Source: Paracoccus homiensis
Lineage (GTDB): Bacteria; Pseudomonadota; Alphaproteobacteria; Rhodobacterales; Rhodobacteraceae
Assembly: GCF_900111675.1 (NCBI RefSeq)
Contig: NZ_FOHO01000011.1
Location: 38,136 to 102,135, forward strand
Length of the DNA stretch: 64,000 bases
Direction of reading: 5' to 3'
Part shown: piece by piece, positions 17,231-26,583 of the stretch
How positions within the stretch are numbered: position 1 is the first letter of the stretch
Layout of the letters: each line of letters opens with the position of its first letter
Position numbers and translations under genes: made by a program
Notes under the pieces: generated by a model
What the model saw: only the letters and a program-made list of their open reading frames with translations
Told to the model about the DNA's origin: nothing
The model's database searches: none

Positions 17231-17286
17231 GCCCAGCCAGTGCATCTGCTGCGACCCCGAACCACGCAAACGGAAGGAAACCCGGC

Positions 17287-18711
17287 ATGACCAGAACAGC
17301 GGCAATCATTGGCGGCGGCGTCATCGGCGGCGGTTGGGCCGCGCGATTTCTGCTGAACGGCTGGGACGTGCAGGTCTTTGACCCCGACCCACAATCACAG
17401 CGCAGGATCGGCGAGGTGCTGGCCAATGCCCGCCGATCGTTGCCATCGCTTTACGACAGGGCATTGCCCGCCGAAGGTCGGCTAAGCTTTCACGACGACA
17501 TGGCATCGGCGCTGGCGAATGCCGCATGGGTTCAGGAAAGCGTGCCGGAACGGCTGGATCTGAAGCATCGCATCCACGATCAGATTCAGGCCCATGCACC
17601 TGCGGATGCGGTGATCGGGTCCTCGACCTCAGGGTTCAAGCCATCGGACCTGAACGCACAGGGCGCGCGGGCCGTCGTCGCGCATCCGTTCAACCCGGTC
17701 TATCTGCTGCCGCTGGTGGAACTGGTCGGGGATGCGGAAACCTGTGCGCGGGCCTCGGACATCTTGCGTCAGATCGGCATGTATCCGTTGACCGTGCGCA
17801 AGGAAATCGACGCCCATATCGCAGATCGCCTGCTGGAAGCCGTCTGGCGCGAGGGGCTGTGGCTGATCAAGGACGGCATCTGCACGACCGAGGAACTGGA
17901 CGAGGCGATCCGCATGGGCTTTGGCCTGCGATGGGCGCAGATGGGCCTGTTCGAAACCTATCGCATCGCCGGGGGCGAGGCCGGGATGAAGCATTTCATG
18001 GCCCAGTTCGGCCCGGCGCTGGAATGGCCCTGGACCAAGCTGATGGATGTGCCTGCCTTCACCGAAGAGCTGGTCGATCTGATCGCCGGCCAGTCGGATG
18101 CCCAATCGGGCCACATGTCGATCCGCGATCTGGAACGACTGCGCGACGACAACCTTGTCGGCATGATGCGGGCCCTGAAGAAATCCGGCACCGGCGCGGG
18201 CGGCACGATCAACGCCCACGAAGCCGGGCTGCAGGTCCCCGCCGCCGCCGATCTGCCGGTTACCGTCAACCGCCCCGTCCCCCAAAGCTGGACCGATTAC
18301 AACGGCCATATGAACGAGGCGCATTACAGCGAGGTTTCCGCGCAGGCGACGGACCGCTTCATGGAAATGATCGGCTGCGACGCCGCCTATATCGCCGCAG
18401 GCGGCAGCTATTTCACGGTCGAGAACCATGTGCGTTTCCTGAACGAACTGCATGCGGGGGACAGGCTGCAGGTCACCACGCAGGTTCTGGCGGGCGAGGG
18501 CAAGAAGATGCACCTGTTCCATAAGTTGCACGGCCCTGATGGCACGCTGGCCGCGACGGTCGAAACGCTGCTTCTGCACATGGATCTGACCACGCGCAGC
18601 ACCTCGATGCCCGCCGCGCAGGTGGCGGAACGTCTGGCCGCCTTCGTTCGGGCCCATGCGGCATTGCCACGACCCGAAGGGGCCGGTCGCCATGTCGGGC
18701 AGCGCGGCTGA
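17287..18711 (+). CDS. cdhA: L-carnitine 3-dehydrogenase fused to betainyl-CoA thioesterase
   Basis: A 474-residue two-enzyme fusion. The N-terminal part is a 3-hydroxyacyl-CoA-dehydrogenase-like NAD domain (GGGVIGGGWAARF, then VQVFDPD) with catalytic His133 (AHPFNP) and a helical C-domain to about residue 320. The last ~140 residues are a hotdog thioesterase (WTDYNGHMNEAHYSEV near residue 336). Together they oxidise carnitine to 3-dehydrocarnitine and hydrolyse the betainyl-CoA made by BKACE to glycine betaine. I chose 17287 because GGAAGG precedes it and the Rossmann motif then begins at the usual place; an ATG at 17227 overlapping the BKACE stop would add 20 low-complexity residues. Confidence 0.93.
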   Translation: MTRTAAIIGGGVIGGGWAARFLLNGWDVQVFDPDPQSQRRIGEVLANARRSLPSLYDRALPAEGRLSFHDDMASALANAAWVQESVPERLDLKHRIHDQIQAHAPADAVIGSSTSGFKPSDLNAQGARAVVAHPFNPVYLLPLVELVGDAETCARASDILRQIGMYPLTVRKEIDAHIADRLLEAVWREGLWLIKDGICTTEELDEAIRMGFGLRWAQMGLFETYRIAGGEAGMKHFMAQFGPALEWPWTKLMDVPAFTEELVDLIAGQSDAQSGHMSIRDLERLRDDNLVGMMRALKKSGTGAGGTINAHEAGLQVPAAADLPVTVNRPVPQSWTDYNGHMNEAHYSEVSAQATDRFMEMIGCDAAYIAAGGSYFTVENHVRFLNELHAGDRLQVTTQVLAGEGKKMHLFHKLHGPDGTLAATVETLLLHMDLTTRSTSMPAAQVAERLAAFVRAHAALPRPEGAGRHVGQRG

Positions 18712-18721
18712 GACGATCGCC

Positions 18722-18743
18722 CGGCCCGGCCACGACCGGGCCG
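18722..18743 (+). other. GC-rich hairpin between cdhA and BCCT genes
   Basis: Perfect eight-base arms CGGCCCGG (18722-18729) and CCGGGCCG (18736-18743) enclose six bases. No T-run follows, so it is not a normal intrinsic terminator. It may stabilise the upstream mRNA or attenuate transporter expression. It lies in the 65-base gap before the transporter gene. Confidence 0.5.
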
Positions 18744-18776
18744 ATCCAAATCATAATCACAACAAGGGAGCGTCAG

Positions 18777-20471
18777 ATGTCCGAACACAGTTCCGGACGC
18801 CATCATGTGGCCAGGTCGGGCTTTTTCGCGGGGCTGCACCCGGGGATGGGCATGGCGGCCAAAGGCATGATCGCCTTTTTCGTGATCTTCACGATCCTGA
18901 ACCTTGAACTGGCAAGCGGTCTTTACAAGGCCGTGCGCGCATGGATCGAGGGCTGGTTCGGCTGGTATTACATCCTGCTGCTGATCGGGGTGATGTTCTT
19001 CTGCTTCTGGCTGATGCTGTCCCGACATGGCAGGCTGCGGCTGGGCGATGACGACTCGCGCCCCGAGTTCCGGAATTTCAGCTGGTTCGCGATGCTGTTC
19101 TCGGCCGGGATCGGGGTCGGCATCCTGTTTTTCGGCGTGGCCGAACCGATCTTCTATTTCGACAATTCCGGGGCCTTCGGATACCCCAACAACCCCCATG
19201 CCGACATGGCGGGCCATCTTGACATGGACATGATGCGGGCCCGCGACGCGATGCGCGTGGCCTTTTTCCATTGGGGCTTTCACGGCTGGGCGCTGTATGT
19301 GCTGGTCGGGCTGTGCCTTGCCTATTTCGGCTTTCGCAAGAAGCTGCCGCTGACCATGCGCTCGACTCTGTATCCCCTGATCGGGGAACGGATCTACGGT
19401 CCCTGGGGGCATTTGATCGATCTGCTGGCGGTGTTCGGATCGGTCTTCGGAATCGCGACTTCGCTGGGGCTGGGTTCGACCCAGATCGCGACCGGCATGA
19501 ATGTGCTGTTCGGGCTGGAGGTGACGCTGACCCTGAAGATCGTGCTGATCGTCATCGTGTCGATCATCGCGACGGCATCGACGGTGTCGGGGGTGGCGCG
19601 GGGCATCCGCTTCATCTCGGAATGGAATATCTGGCTGTCGATCCTGCTGCTGGCCGCCTTTGTGGTGATCGGGCCGGGCAAGTGGCTGATGGCGTTCTTC
19701 ATCACCTCGATGGGCGATTACGTCTGGAACTTCATCCCGATGGGCTTCTGGGTCGCGACCGAGGAACCCGATACCGCCTGGCAGGGCGGCTGGACCATCT
19801 TCTACTGGGGCTGGTGGATCGCATGGGCCCCGATGGTCGGCGTCTTCATCGCCCGCATCTCCTATGGCCGCACCATCCGGGAATTCATGATCGGGGTGCT
19901 GTGCGTGCCCTCGGTCGCGGTGTTCTTCTGGCTGTGCATCTTTGGCGGCAGCGCGATCTGGCAGGAACTGCACATGGCGGGCGGGCCTGCTGACGCCGGG
20001 GGCGCGGGCATCATCGAAACGGTGCGCAACTGGGAACTGCCTTCGGCCCTGTACGGGACGATCGGCAATATCGGCGCCTCGTCATGGATGGGCGACATGA
20101 GCTGGACGACCTGGCCGCTGTCCCTTCTGGCAACCGTGCTGCTGGTGTCGTGGTTCGTGACCTCGGCGGATTCGGGGACGCTGGTCATTACCACCATGCT
20201 GGCGATGGGCGATGTGAACCCGCCCAACAAGTTCCGGGTGATCTGGGGTGCGGGGATCGGCGCGACAGCGATCGCATTGTTGATGTCGGGCGGTCTGAAC
20301 GCGCTGCAGACGGCGCTGATGTCCACGGCCTTCCCGATTTCCTTCCTGGTCATCGCAATGGTCTGGGGTCTGGCGAAATCGCTGCGCGAAGACAGTTCCG
20401 CCGCACCTGCCAGGGCCCCGGCCGAAACGCTGCCTGACGGAACCCATCTGACCCAGAACCTGCCGGCATAG
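18777..20471 (+). CDS. BCCT family betaine/carnitine/choline transporter
   Basis: A 564-residue inner-membrane protein with about 12 helices and the BCCT hallmark segments: a glycine-rich stretch (FSAGIGVGILFFGVAEPIFYF near residue 108) and the WGWWIAWAPMVGVFIARISYGRTIREF region near residue 345. BCCT carriers import quaternary ammonium compounds with Na+ or H+. It closes the carnitine operon, so carnitine or gamma-butyrobetaine is the likely cargo. The C-terminal tail is short, unlike the long osmosensory tail of BetP/BetT, which favours a nutritional over an osmotic role. AAGGGAG precedes the start. Confidence 0.92.
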   Translation: MSEHSSGRHHVARSGFFAGLHPGMGMAAKGMIAFFVIFTILNLELASGLYKAVRAWIEGWFGWYYILLLIGVMFFCFWLMLSRHGRLRLGDDDSRPEFRNFSWFAMLFSAGIGVGILFFGVAEPIFYFDNSGAFGYPNNPHADMAGHLDMDMMRARDAMRVAFFHWGFHGWALYVLVGLCLAYFGFRKKLPLTMRSTLYPLIGERIYGPWGHLIDLLAVFGSVFGIATSLGLGSTQIATGMNVLFGLEVTLTLKIVLIVIVSIIATASTVSGVARGIRFISEWNIWLSILLLAAFVVIGPGKWLMAFFITSMGDYVWNFIPMGFWVATEEPDTAWQGGWTIFYWGWWIAWAPMVGVFIARISYGRTIREFMIGVLCVPSVAVFFWLCIFGGSAIWQELHMAGGPADAGGAGIIETVRNWELPSALYGTIGNIGASSWMGDMSWTTWPLSLLATVLLVSWFVTSADSGTLVITTMLAMGDVNPPNKFRVIWGAGIGATAIALLMSGGLNALQTALMSTAFPISFLVIAMVWGLAKSLREDSSAAPARAPAETLPDGTHLTQNLPA

Positions 20472-20489
20472 GCGGGCCGGACAACGACA

Positions 20490-20519
20490 GGGTCCGCACG
20501 GAATTATCCGTGCGGACCC
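20490..20519. terminator. Strong hairpin between convergent genes
   Basis: A perfect 13-base stem (GGGTCCGCACGGA at 20490-20502 with TCCGTGCGGACCC at 20507-20519) closes a four-base loop ATTA. GTTTCAT follows on the plus strand. It lies between the stops of the BCCT and AMP-ligase genes and probably ends the plus-strand transcript; the T-run is weak. Confidence 0.7.
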
Positions 20520-20557
20520 GTTTCATCGGCCCTGCGGCCACCGGCGCCGCACAGCCA

Positions 20558-22081
20558 TCACGGTTCGGGCTGGGCCGCCAAGGTCTTTTCGCCGACAATC
20601 TCAAGGATGCGATTGCGCTGGATCTTGCCCGACGGGCCCTTGGGCAGTTCCAGCAGCACATGCACCATATCCGGCGATTTGAAACGGCCCAGCTTGTCAT
20701 GGCAGATCTGCGACAGATCCAGCGCCGTCAGACTGGACCCTTCGCGAATCTTCACCGCCGCCTCGACCGTTTCGCCATAGCTGGCGCAGGGGCGGGCAAA
20801 GGCCGCGGCCTCGATCACGTCGGGATGGGAATACAGCGCCTCGTCGATTTCACGCGGGGCGATGTTTTCGCCGCCCTTGATGATCAGTTCCTTCAGGCGG
20901 CCAGTCACGAACACATAGCCATCGGCATCCATCCGCGCCAGATCGCCGGTCCGCAGCCACCCGTCCGAGGTGAAGGTCCCTTCGGTCGCCTCGGGGTTCT
21001 TCAGATATTCAGACATCACGTTCGGGCCGCGAATGACCAGCTCGCCCTCGGTGCCGGGCGGAACCGGCTGCATCCGCGTGTCGAAGATCGCGACCTCATT
21101 GCCGAACGCGATACCCGGCGATCCGATCTTGCGCACACCCGGCGGCAGGGGGTTCGACAGGATCTGCGCCGCGGTTTCCGTCAGGCCCATCGTCTCGACG
21201 ATGGGAATGCCGAACCTGTCCTCGAAGGCGCGCTGAACGTCAGGGGCCAGCGGCGACGAGGCCGAGCGGCCAAAGCGGACCCGCTGACGCGTGTCGGCAT
21301 CCGGGGCCAGATCGGAATGCAGAAGATGCGATATGATCGTCGGCACGACCGAAAACCAGGTCGCCCCCGTCTTGCCCAGATTGTCCCAGAACCGACTGGC
21401 CGAGAATTTCTCGCACATGGCCAGCGATCCGCCCGAAACAAGCGTCCCCATCACCGTCACGCACAGGCCGTTGATGTGATAGATCGGCAGCACGCAGAAC
21501 CCGCGATCCGCATCGGTCAGATCATGTGCCACCGCGGTCGTCCAGCCGCCCGCCAGCAGGCTGGCATGGGTGTGGACCACGCCCTTGGGACGTCCCGTCG
21601 TCCCCGAGGTATACATCAGCAGCGCGTCATCGCCGGGCGACAGATCATGCAGATCGCCCTGCCCTTGCGGCTCGTTCTGATCCGGCGCCGGCACCCGCGC
21701 GATCCGGTCGCGATCTGCGGTTCGGGCAAACAGGTCCAGCTGGCTGTCATGGACAAAGGCGAACCGCGCGTCGCTGTGGTCCAGCGCATAGGCCACGGCG
21801 CTGTCGCCCGCGACAAGATTGATCATCGTCGCCCGAAAGCCGCCGTAAAGGACGCCGAACAAGACCAGCAGCGCCTCGCGGCAGTTCGGATACAGGATGG
21901 CGACGCTTTCACCCTTGGCGATGCCCAGATCCGTCAGGCGCGCGGCGACAGCGCCCGCGCCCTGCCGCAGCTGATCCCAGCCAAGATCCGGCTGCCCGTC
22001 GGGAAAGACGAACCCGGTTCCGCCCTGTGCCGCGCGCTGGTCCAGCCAGTCGCGGACCGTGCCTTCTGGGGGTGTCATCAT
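20558..22081 (-). CDS. sauT: AMP-forming acyl-CoA synthetase, probable sulfoacetate--CoA ligase
   Basis: A 507-residue adenylate-forming ligase. The ATP loop is MYTSGTTGRPKGVVHTH (residues ~156-172), the adenine motif includes ETMGLTETAA, and the C-terminal domain carries GRLKELIIKGGENIAPREID with the final catalytic lysine in GPSGKIQRN. It activates a carboxylate to the acyl-CoA via an acyl-AMP. It overlaps the upstream CoA-acylating aldehyde dehydrogenase by four bases and lies in a TctABC transporter operon. By analogy with SauT/SauS of Cupriavidus necator the substrate may be sulfoacetate. The symbol is a context-based guess. Confidence 0.85.
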   Translation of the reverse strand: MMTPPEGTVRDWLDQRAAQGGTGFVFPDGQPDLGWDQLRQGAGAVAARLTDLGIAKGESVAILYPNCREALLVLFGVLYGGFRATMINLVAGDSAVAYALDHSDARFAFVHDSQLDLFARTADRDRIARVPAPDQNEPQGQGDLHDLSPGDDALLMYTSGTTGRPKGVVHTHASLLAGGWTTAVAHDLTDADRGFCVLPIYHINGLCVTVMGTLVSGGSLAMCEKFSASRFWDNLGKTGATWFSVVPTIISHLLHSDLAPDADTRQRVRFGRSASSPLAPDVQRAFEDRFGIPIVETMGLTETAAQILSNPLPPGVRKIGSPGIAFGNEVAIFDTRMQPVPPGTEGELVIRGPNVMSEYLKNPEATEGTFTSDGWLRTGDLARMDADGYVFVTGRLKELIIKGGENIAPREIDEALYSHPDVIEAAAFARPCASYGETVEAAVKIREGSSLTALDLSQICHDKLGRFKSPDMVHVLLELPKGPSGKIQRNRILEIVGEKTLAAQPEP

Positions 22082-23499
22082 TGCCCTGCCTCCGACCAGT
22101 AGCCCGCGAAAATCTCATCCAGTGACGGTTCGCGGGGCGCGATCGCGCGGACGATCTTGGTGGTCTGGATGAAATGTCGCCAATGCAGGTTGGTATCGAT
22201 CGAATTGCCACCCCAGCTGCCGCAGCCCATCGACAGCGAAAACGGCATCCCGTTGGTGAAGCTGCCGCCGGTCGCGAAGGTATGCGCCTGATTGACGATG
22301 ACACGGCAGGTGGGCATGTCGCGGCCCAGCCCGACGGCGCGGGCGTCATCCCCCGTATGAATGCCGATGGAATGGCCCGCGCCCTGATAGGACAGGATGC
22401 GCGCCGCCGTCGCCTTTGCGGCGTCGAAATCTGCGGCGCGATACAGCGCCAGAACCCGGCTTAGCTTTTCACCCGACAGCGGATGATCCGGCCCGATGCC
22501 GTCGGTCTCGACCGCCAGGAACCGGGTGCCCGCCGGAACCCTGGCGGTCATGCCCAGGGCCTCCAGCATCCGGTCGGCATCCTGTGCGATGACGTCGCGG
22601 TTCAGATGCCCGTCGGGCCATAGCCGCGCGATGACGTCATCGGCATCCCCCGATGGCACCAGCGCACCACCCTCGGCCGCCATGGCCGCCACGAAATCGT
22701 CATAGACCGCATCGACCACGACCACCGCGTTTTCGGACGAACAGGAGGTCGCGTTGTCAAAGCATTTCGAGGCGGCGATCTTGGCCGCCGCGTCGCGCAG
22801 ATCGGCGGTTTCATCGACGATCACCGTCACATTGCCCGCCCCCACCGCAACGGCGGGCGTGCCACAGGACTGTGCGCGATGCACATTGTTCTGGCTGCCG
22901 GTGCAGATGACCCGATCCACCGTTTCCATCAGCCGCTGCGTCTTGGCCTTCGACCCCGGCGCGGGCAGCATCTGGACCAGATCGCGGTCAAGGCCCAGCT
23001 TGTCGAACTCGACATGGATAAAGCCGATCAGCATCTCGCAAGAGGCGACACCCTTGGGCGAGGGCGCGACCACGATCGCGTTGCCGCCCTTCAGCGCATT
23101 GATGATATTGTTGGCCGGCGTCGCCGCCGGGTTGGTCGAGGGCACGACCGCACCGATCACACCGATCGGGCGCGCGATCTCGGTGATGCCGGTCTGCGGA
23201 TCATCGCTGATGGTGCCGAAGGTGGTCACGCCCGCGATATCGCGCAACAGGCCAAGCGTCTTGCGGTGGTTCTTGGTGATCTTGTCGGGGACATTGCCCA
23301 GCCCCGTCGTCTCGACCGCCAGTCTGGCCAAGGCCTCGTTGCGCCGTGGTTCCATGATGGCCCATCCGACCGCCAATGCCGCCTTGTCATACAGCGCCTG
23401 ACTGCCGCCCGCCTCGAAAGCTGTCTGGGCCGTTCGTGCACGCGCGACGAGCCGGTCCACTTCAGCGATTTCATACGAAATCCCGTCCTCAACGTTCAT
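22078..23499 (-). CDS. sauS: CoA-acylating aldehyde dehydrogenase, probable sulfoacetaldehyde dehydrogenase
   Basis: A 473-residue aldehyde dehydrogenase of the CoA-acylating class (EutE/SauS type). The catalytic cysteine is Cys253 (NATSCSSENA). The substrate-side segments PSTNPAATPANNIINALKGG and the C-terminal GSWGGNSIDTNLHWRHFI match proteins annotated as acylating sulfoacetaldehyde dehydrogenases, as I recall them. It would reduce the ligase product (sulfoacetyl-CoA) to sulfoacetaldehyde with NAD(P)H. Xsc, which would then release sulfite and acetyl phosphate, is not in this window, so the assignment rests on family resemblance and gene order. Confidence 0.85.
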   Translation of the reverse strand: MNVEDGISYEIAEVDRLVARARTAQTAFEAGGSQALYDKAALAVGWAIMEPRRNEALARLAVETTGLGNVPDKITKNHRKTLGLLRDIAGVTTFGTISDDPQTGITEIARPIGVIGAVVPSTNPAATPANNIINALKGGNAIVVAPSPKGVASCEMLIGFIHVEFDKLGLDRDLVQMLPAPGSKAKTQRLMETVDRVICTGSQNNVHRAQSCGTPAVAVGAGNVTVIVDETADLRDAAAKIAASKCFDNATSCSSENAVVVVDAVYDDFVAAMAAEGGALVPSGDADDVIARLWPDGHLNRDVIAQDADRMLEALGMTARVPAGTRFLAVETDGIGPDHPLSGEKLSRVLALYRAADFDAAKATAARILSYQGAGHSIGIHTGDDARAVGLGRDMPTCRVIVNQAHTFATGGSFTNGMPFSLSMGCGSWGGNSIDTNLHWRHFIQTTKIVRAIAPREPSLDEIFAGYWSEAGQ

Positions 23500-23562
23500 C
23501 TTGATCCTCGATTTTCGTGATGCGGGGCGGCAGGCATGCCGCCCGTGATGCGACCTCTTGCG

Positions 23563-24522
23563 TCAGAGGCCGGCCAGAAGTTCCTTCAATGTCTGCTGCC
23601 GTTCGGCCCACATCCTGGCGACTTCCTCGCGGTTCATGACATGTATGGGGGCGCCGCCCGCGCTCATCTTCTGGGCGACTTCCTCGCTGGCGAACATCTG
23701 CGTGACCGTTTCCGACAGCTTGTCGATCACCTCGGGCGGGGTCCCCTTAGGCACCATCACCCCCCGGAAATTGACCGAGGATGCGTCCACATCCAGCCCC
23801 TCTTCCCGCATGGTTGGAACATCGGGCAGAAAGGCGTGGCGTTCCAGATCGGCCACGGCCAGGATCTTCACATTGCCTGCCTGCTGGGCGCGATAGGCGT
23901 CGGACAGATTGTTGATCCCGGCCATCACCTCGCCCGCGATGACGGCCTTCATCGCCGCAGCGCCGCCGCCCGCGGTGGGAATATAGGCCATCTTGGTCCC
24001 CGAGGCCTTGTCGATCTGAAGTGCCGCGATGTGGTGTCCTACAAACAGCCCCGCCCCCGATACCGTCAGCTTGCCCGGATTTTCCTTGGCATAGGCCATG
24101 GCATCGGCCATCGAATTGAACGGGCTGTCCGCGCCGACAACGAAGACCGCCGGGTCGGCGCCCCAGTTCGCGATCGGCTCGAAGCTGTCGGTGTCATAGG
24201 ATACGCCGCCCTTGATCGCCTGCGCGATGAAATGCGGGGCATTATAGACCGCCAGCGTGTAACCGTCCGGATCGGCCTGCGTCGCAAACCAGTTCCAGCC
24301 GACCCGCCCGCCCGCACCGGGCTTGTTGATGATGGCGATGGGGGCACCCAGCGCATCCTCATTCGCGGCGGTCATGGTGACGATCCGCGCCTGAAAATCG
24401 GTCGCGCCCCCCGCGCCATAGCTGACCATCATCATGATCGGACGGTCCGGATATTCGTCGGCCTGAATTGGACCGGTCAAACCCAGCAGGGCCAGTGCCG
24501 CCCCGGCAATCAGTCGTTTCAT
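23563..24522 (-). CDS. Tripartite tricarboxylate transporter substrate-binding protein (TctC)
   Basis: A 319-residue periplasmic binding protein of the Bug/TctC family with a signal peptide (MKRLIAGAALALLGLTGPIQA). Family features are YPDRPIMMMVSYGAGGATD at the mature N-terminus, NKPGAGGRVGWN (ligand carboxylate loop) and AYIPTAGGGAAAMKAVIAGEV. GGAGG precedes the start. It captures a small anionic substrate for TctAB, encoded directly upstream. Given the adjacent ligase and aldehyde dehydrogenase genes, sulfoacetate or another short carboxylate is the probable ligand. Confidence 0.92.
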   Translation of the reverse strand: MKRLIAGAALALLGLTGPIQADEYPDRPIMMMVSYGAGGATDFQARIVTMTAANEDALGAPIAIINKPGAGGRVGWNWFATQADPDGYTLAVYNAPHFIAQAIKGGVSYDTDSFEPIANWGADPAVFVVGADSPFNSMADAMAYAKENPGKLTVSGAGLFVGHHIAALQIDKASGTKMAYIPTAGGGAAAMKAVIAGEVMAGINNLSDAYRAQQAGNVKILAVADLERHAFLPDVPTMREEGLDVDASSVNFRGVMVPKGTPPEVIDKLSETVTQMFASEEVAQKMSAGGAPIHVMNREEVARMWAERQQTLKELLAGL

Positions 24523-24560
24523 CTGCGTTTCCTCCCGTTTTGGGTTCAGACGCGCGAACG

Positions 24561-25016
24561 TCAGAACAGAATTTCCTTTGGCGTGTAGACATTCAGAAGT
24601 TCGGAAAAGAGCCCGTACATCACCGCCACGAAGCCTGCGGTGATGACGGCACGACTGACCCAGGTCCGTGGCTCGTCATGGGGCGCGGGGTCATAGATCG
24701 ACAGCAGCACGAAGAATGCCAGCGCCGTCGCGGTATAGAACCCCAGCGCGCCCGCCCCCCAGAACAGATAGACGACCATGACGATCAGGCCCGGCAGCAT
24801 GTTCAGGAACATCGCGGCCGAAACCCCGTTGCCGACCTTCGACAGACCCATCACCGCCTTGCCGAAGGTCCAGCCGGCAAGCACGACGAACACGGTGGCG
24901 ATCAGGCGGGGGAACAGGAAGGCCTGTGCCGGTTGCTGGGTAAAGCTGATCCAGGTGACCAGAATGCCCACGGCAAAGACCAGCCCCGATCCGACGACAT
25001 GTTGCGAGCGGTTCAT
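24561..25016 (-). CDS. Tripartite tricarboxylate transporter small membrane subunit (TctB)
   Basis: A 151-residue protein with four predicted transmembrane helices, e.g. HVVGSGLVFAVGILVTWI and PGLIVMVVYLFWGAGALGFY. TctB proteins are poorly conserved in sequence but always encoded beside TctA. The start at 25016 overlaps the TctA stop by four bases (ATGA). A longer open frame upstream is a shadow of tctA. It forms the membrane channel complex with TctA. Confidence 0.88.
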   Translation of the reverse strand: MNRSQHVVGSGLVFAVGILVTWISFTQQPAQAFLFPRLIATVFVVLAGWTFGKAVMGLSKVGNGVSAAMFLNMLPGLIVMVVYLFWGAGALGFYTATALAFFVLLSIYDPAPHDEPRTWVSRAVITAGFVAVMYGLFSELLNVYTPKEILF

Positions 25017-26524
25017 GCGTAGGCCTCTTCTTTGGTGGTATAGCGACGGTGGCGCAGCTCCATCCAGGCCGAATAGGCGATGGACGCCAGCACGACCGAG
25101 ATCAGCAGCATGTTCAGCCCGCCGGTCAGGAAATAGGACGCGCGACCGACAGTGGCGTCGGCGATCATGCCGCCCTGCACGAAGTTGGATTCCGCGATCG
25201 GCCCAAGGATCAGGCCCAGAACCAGCGGTGCCGCCGAAAAGCCGAACCGCTCCAGGAAATACATCCCGATGCCAAGGCAGGCCATGATATAGACATCGCC
25301 CATCGAGCCCTGCACCGAATATGCCCCGAACACCGACAGCGCCAGAACGATGGCCGCCATCACCGATTGCGGCACCTGCGCCACGCGGGCGGCAAGCCCG
25401 GCGACATAAAGGCCGAACACGCACATCAGGATCTGACCGATCAGCATCGAATTGATGAAGGTCCAGGCCACGTCGGGGTGGTTGTCGAACAGATCCGACC
25501 CCGGAAAGATGCCGTGGATCAGCAGCCCGCCCAACAGCACGGCCGCCGTCGGGCTGCCCGGAATCGACAGGGTCAGCAGCGGCACCAGCGAAGGACCGAC
25601 CATGGCATTGTTCGCCGCCTCGGCCGCGATCACGCCTTCGGAATGACCGGTGCCGAATTTTTCCTTCTCGGACGAGAATTTCTTGGTCTGGTCATAGGCG
25701 ACCAGCCCGGCGATCTGGCCGCCCACGCCGGGGATCAGCCCGATGACCGCCCCGATCGTGGTGCCGATGCTCAGCGCGCGGACCCGCGTTGTCAGTTCAC
25801 GCATCGCGGCAAAAACCGAATGGCGCTGTACCTCGATGACCTCGGCGCCGTTGTCGTGGCGGCCCTTGGCGAACATGGTCAGCACCTGCGGGATCGCGAA
25901 CAGCCCGATCAGCGCGGCGATGATGTTGATCCCGCCGCCAAGCGACGGATGAAAGATGAATCGCTGCGCGCCCATGACATCGTCGAAGCCGATCGTCGCC
26001 AGCCACAGTCCGATACATCCCGACAGCAGCCCCTTGACCACCGAGGCGGAATCCAGCGTGCCGATCACCGTGACGCCCAGAATGGCCAGCCAGAACAGAT
26101 GCGACGGCCCGAAAGCCAGCGCCCAGGTCGCCAGCAGCGGTGTCAGGAAGATCAGCAGCAGAACACCCAGAACGCCGCCGACCGCCGAGGACAGAAAGGA
26201 CAGTTGCAGCGCACGTGCGCCCTGACCCTTCTTGGCCATGGCGTGACCGTCCAGCGTTGTGGCGATATTGGCTGGCGCACCTGGAATTTTCAGAAGGATG
26301 GCGCTGACGGCACCCCCCGCCACCGTCGAGGTATAGGCCGCGCCCAGCAGGATCAGACCCTGCACCGCCTCAAGCTGAAAGGTGAAGGGGATCAGCAGCG
26401 CCACCGCCATGGTCGGCGACAGGCCCGGCGTCGCGCCCAGGATCAAGCCGCCAATGGTCCCCCCCAGCAACAGCATGAACGACAGCGGCGTAAACACATC
26501 TCCAAAATAATATATGAATTCCAT
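25013..26524 (-). CDS. Tripartite tricarboxylate transporter large membrane subunit (TctA)
   Basis: A 503-residue, roughly 12-helix permease of the TctA/DUF112 family. Hallmarks are the N-terminal GGTIGGLILGATPGLSPTMA and the repeated GLIPGVGGQIAGLVAYDQTKKF near residue 260, followed by AAEAANNAMVGPSLVPLLTL. The ATG at 26524 has GGGAGG seven bases upstream; the in-frame ATG at 26611 would run through the LacI operator. It is the first gene of a tctABC-sauS-sauT-like operon, divergent from a LacI regulator, and imports a carboxylate using the ion gradient. Confidence 0.93.
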   Translation of the reverse strand: MEFIYYFGDVFTPLSFMLLLGGTIGGLILGATPGLSPTMAVALLIPFTFQLEAVQGLILLGAAYTSTVAGGAVSAILLKIPGAPANIATTLDGHAMAKKGQGARALQLSFLSSAVGGVLGVLLLIFLTPLLATWALAFGPSHLFWLAILGVTVIGTLDSASVVKGLLSGCIGLWLATIGFDDVMGAQRFIFHPSLGGGINIIAALIGLFAIPQVLTMFAKGRHDNGAEVIEVQRHSVFAAMRELTTRVRALSIGTTIGAVIGLIPGVGGQIAGLVAYDQTKKFSSEKEKFGTGHSEGVIAAEAANNAMVGPSLVPLLTLSIPGSPTAAVLLGGLLIHGIFPGSDLFDNHPDVAWTFINSMLIGQILMCVFGLYVAGLAARVAQVPQSVMAAIVLALSVFGAYSVQGSMGDVYIMACLGIGMYFLERFGFSAAPLVLGLILGPIAESNFVQGGMIADATVGRASYFLTGGLNMLLISVVLASIAYSAWMELRHRRYTTKEEAYA

Positions 26525-26583
26525 CAGGTCCTCCCCACCCTTCGGTTCACATTCCCGGCTTTGTTGACAAACCAGCCTAGGAG

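Noticed and set aside
16058..17305. A 740-codon minus-strand frame covering the CdhR-like gene and extending over BKACE
   Set aside because: The upper half is antisense to a well-supported BKACE gene and has no family features; only the CdhR part is real.
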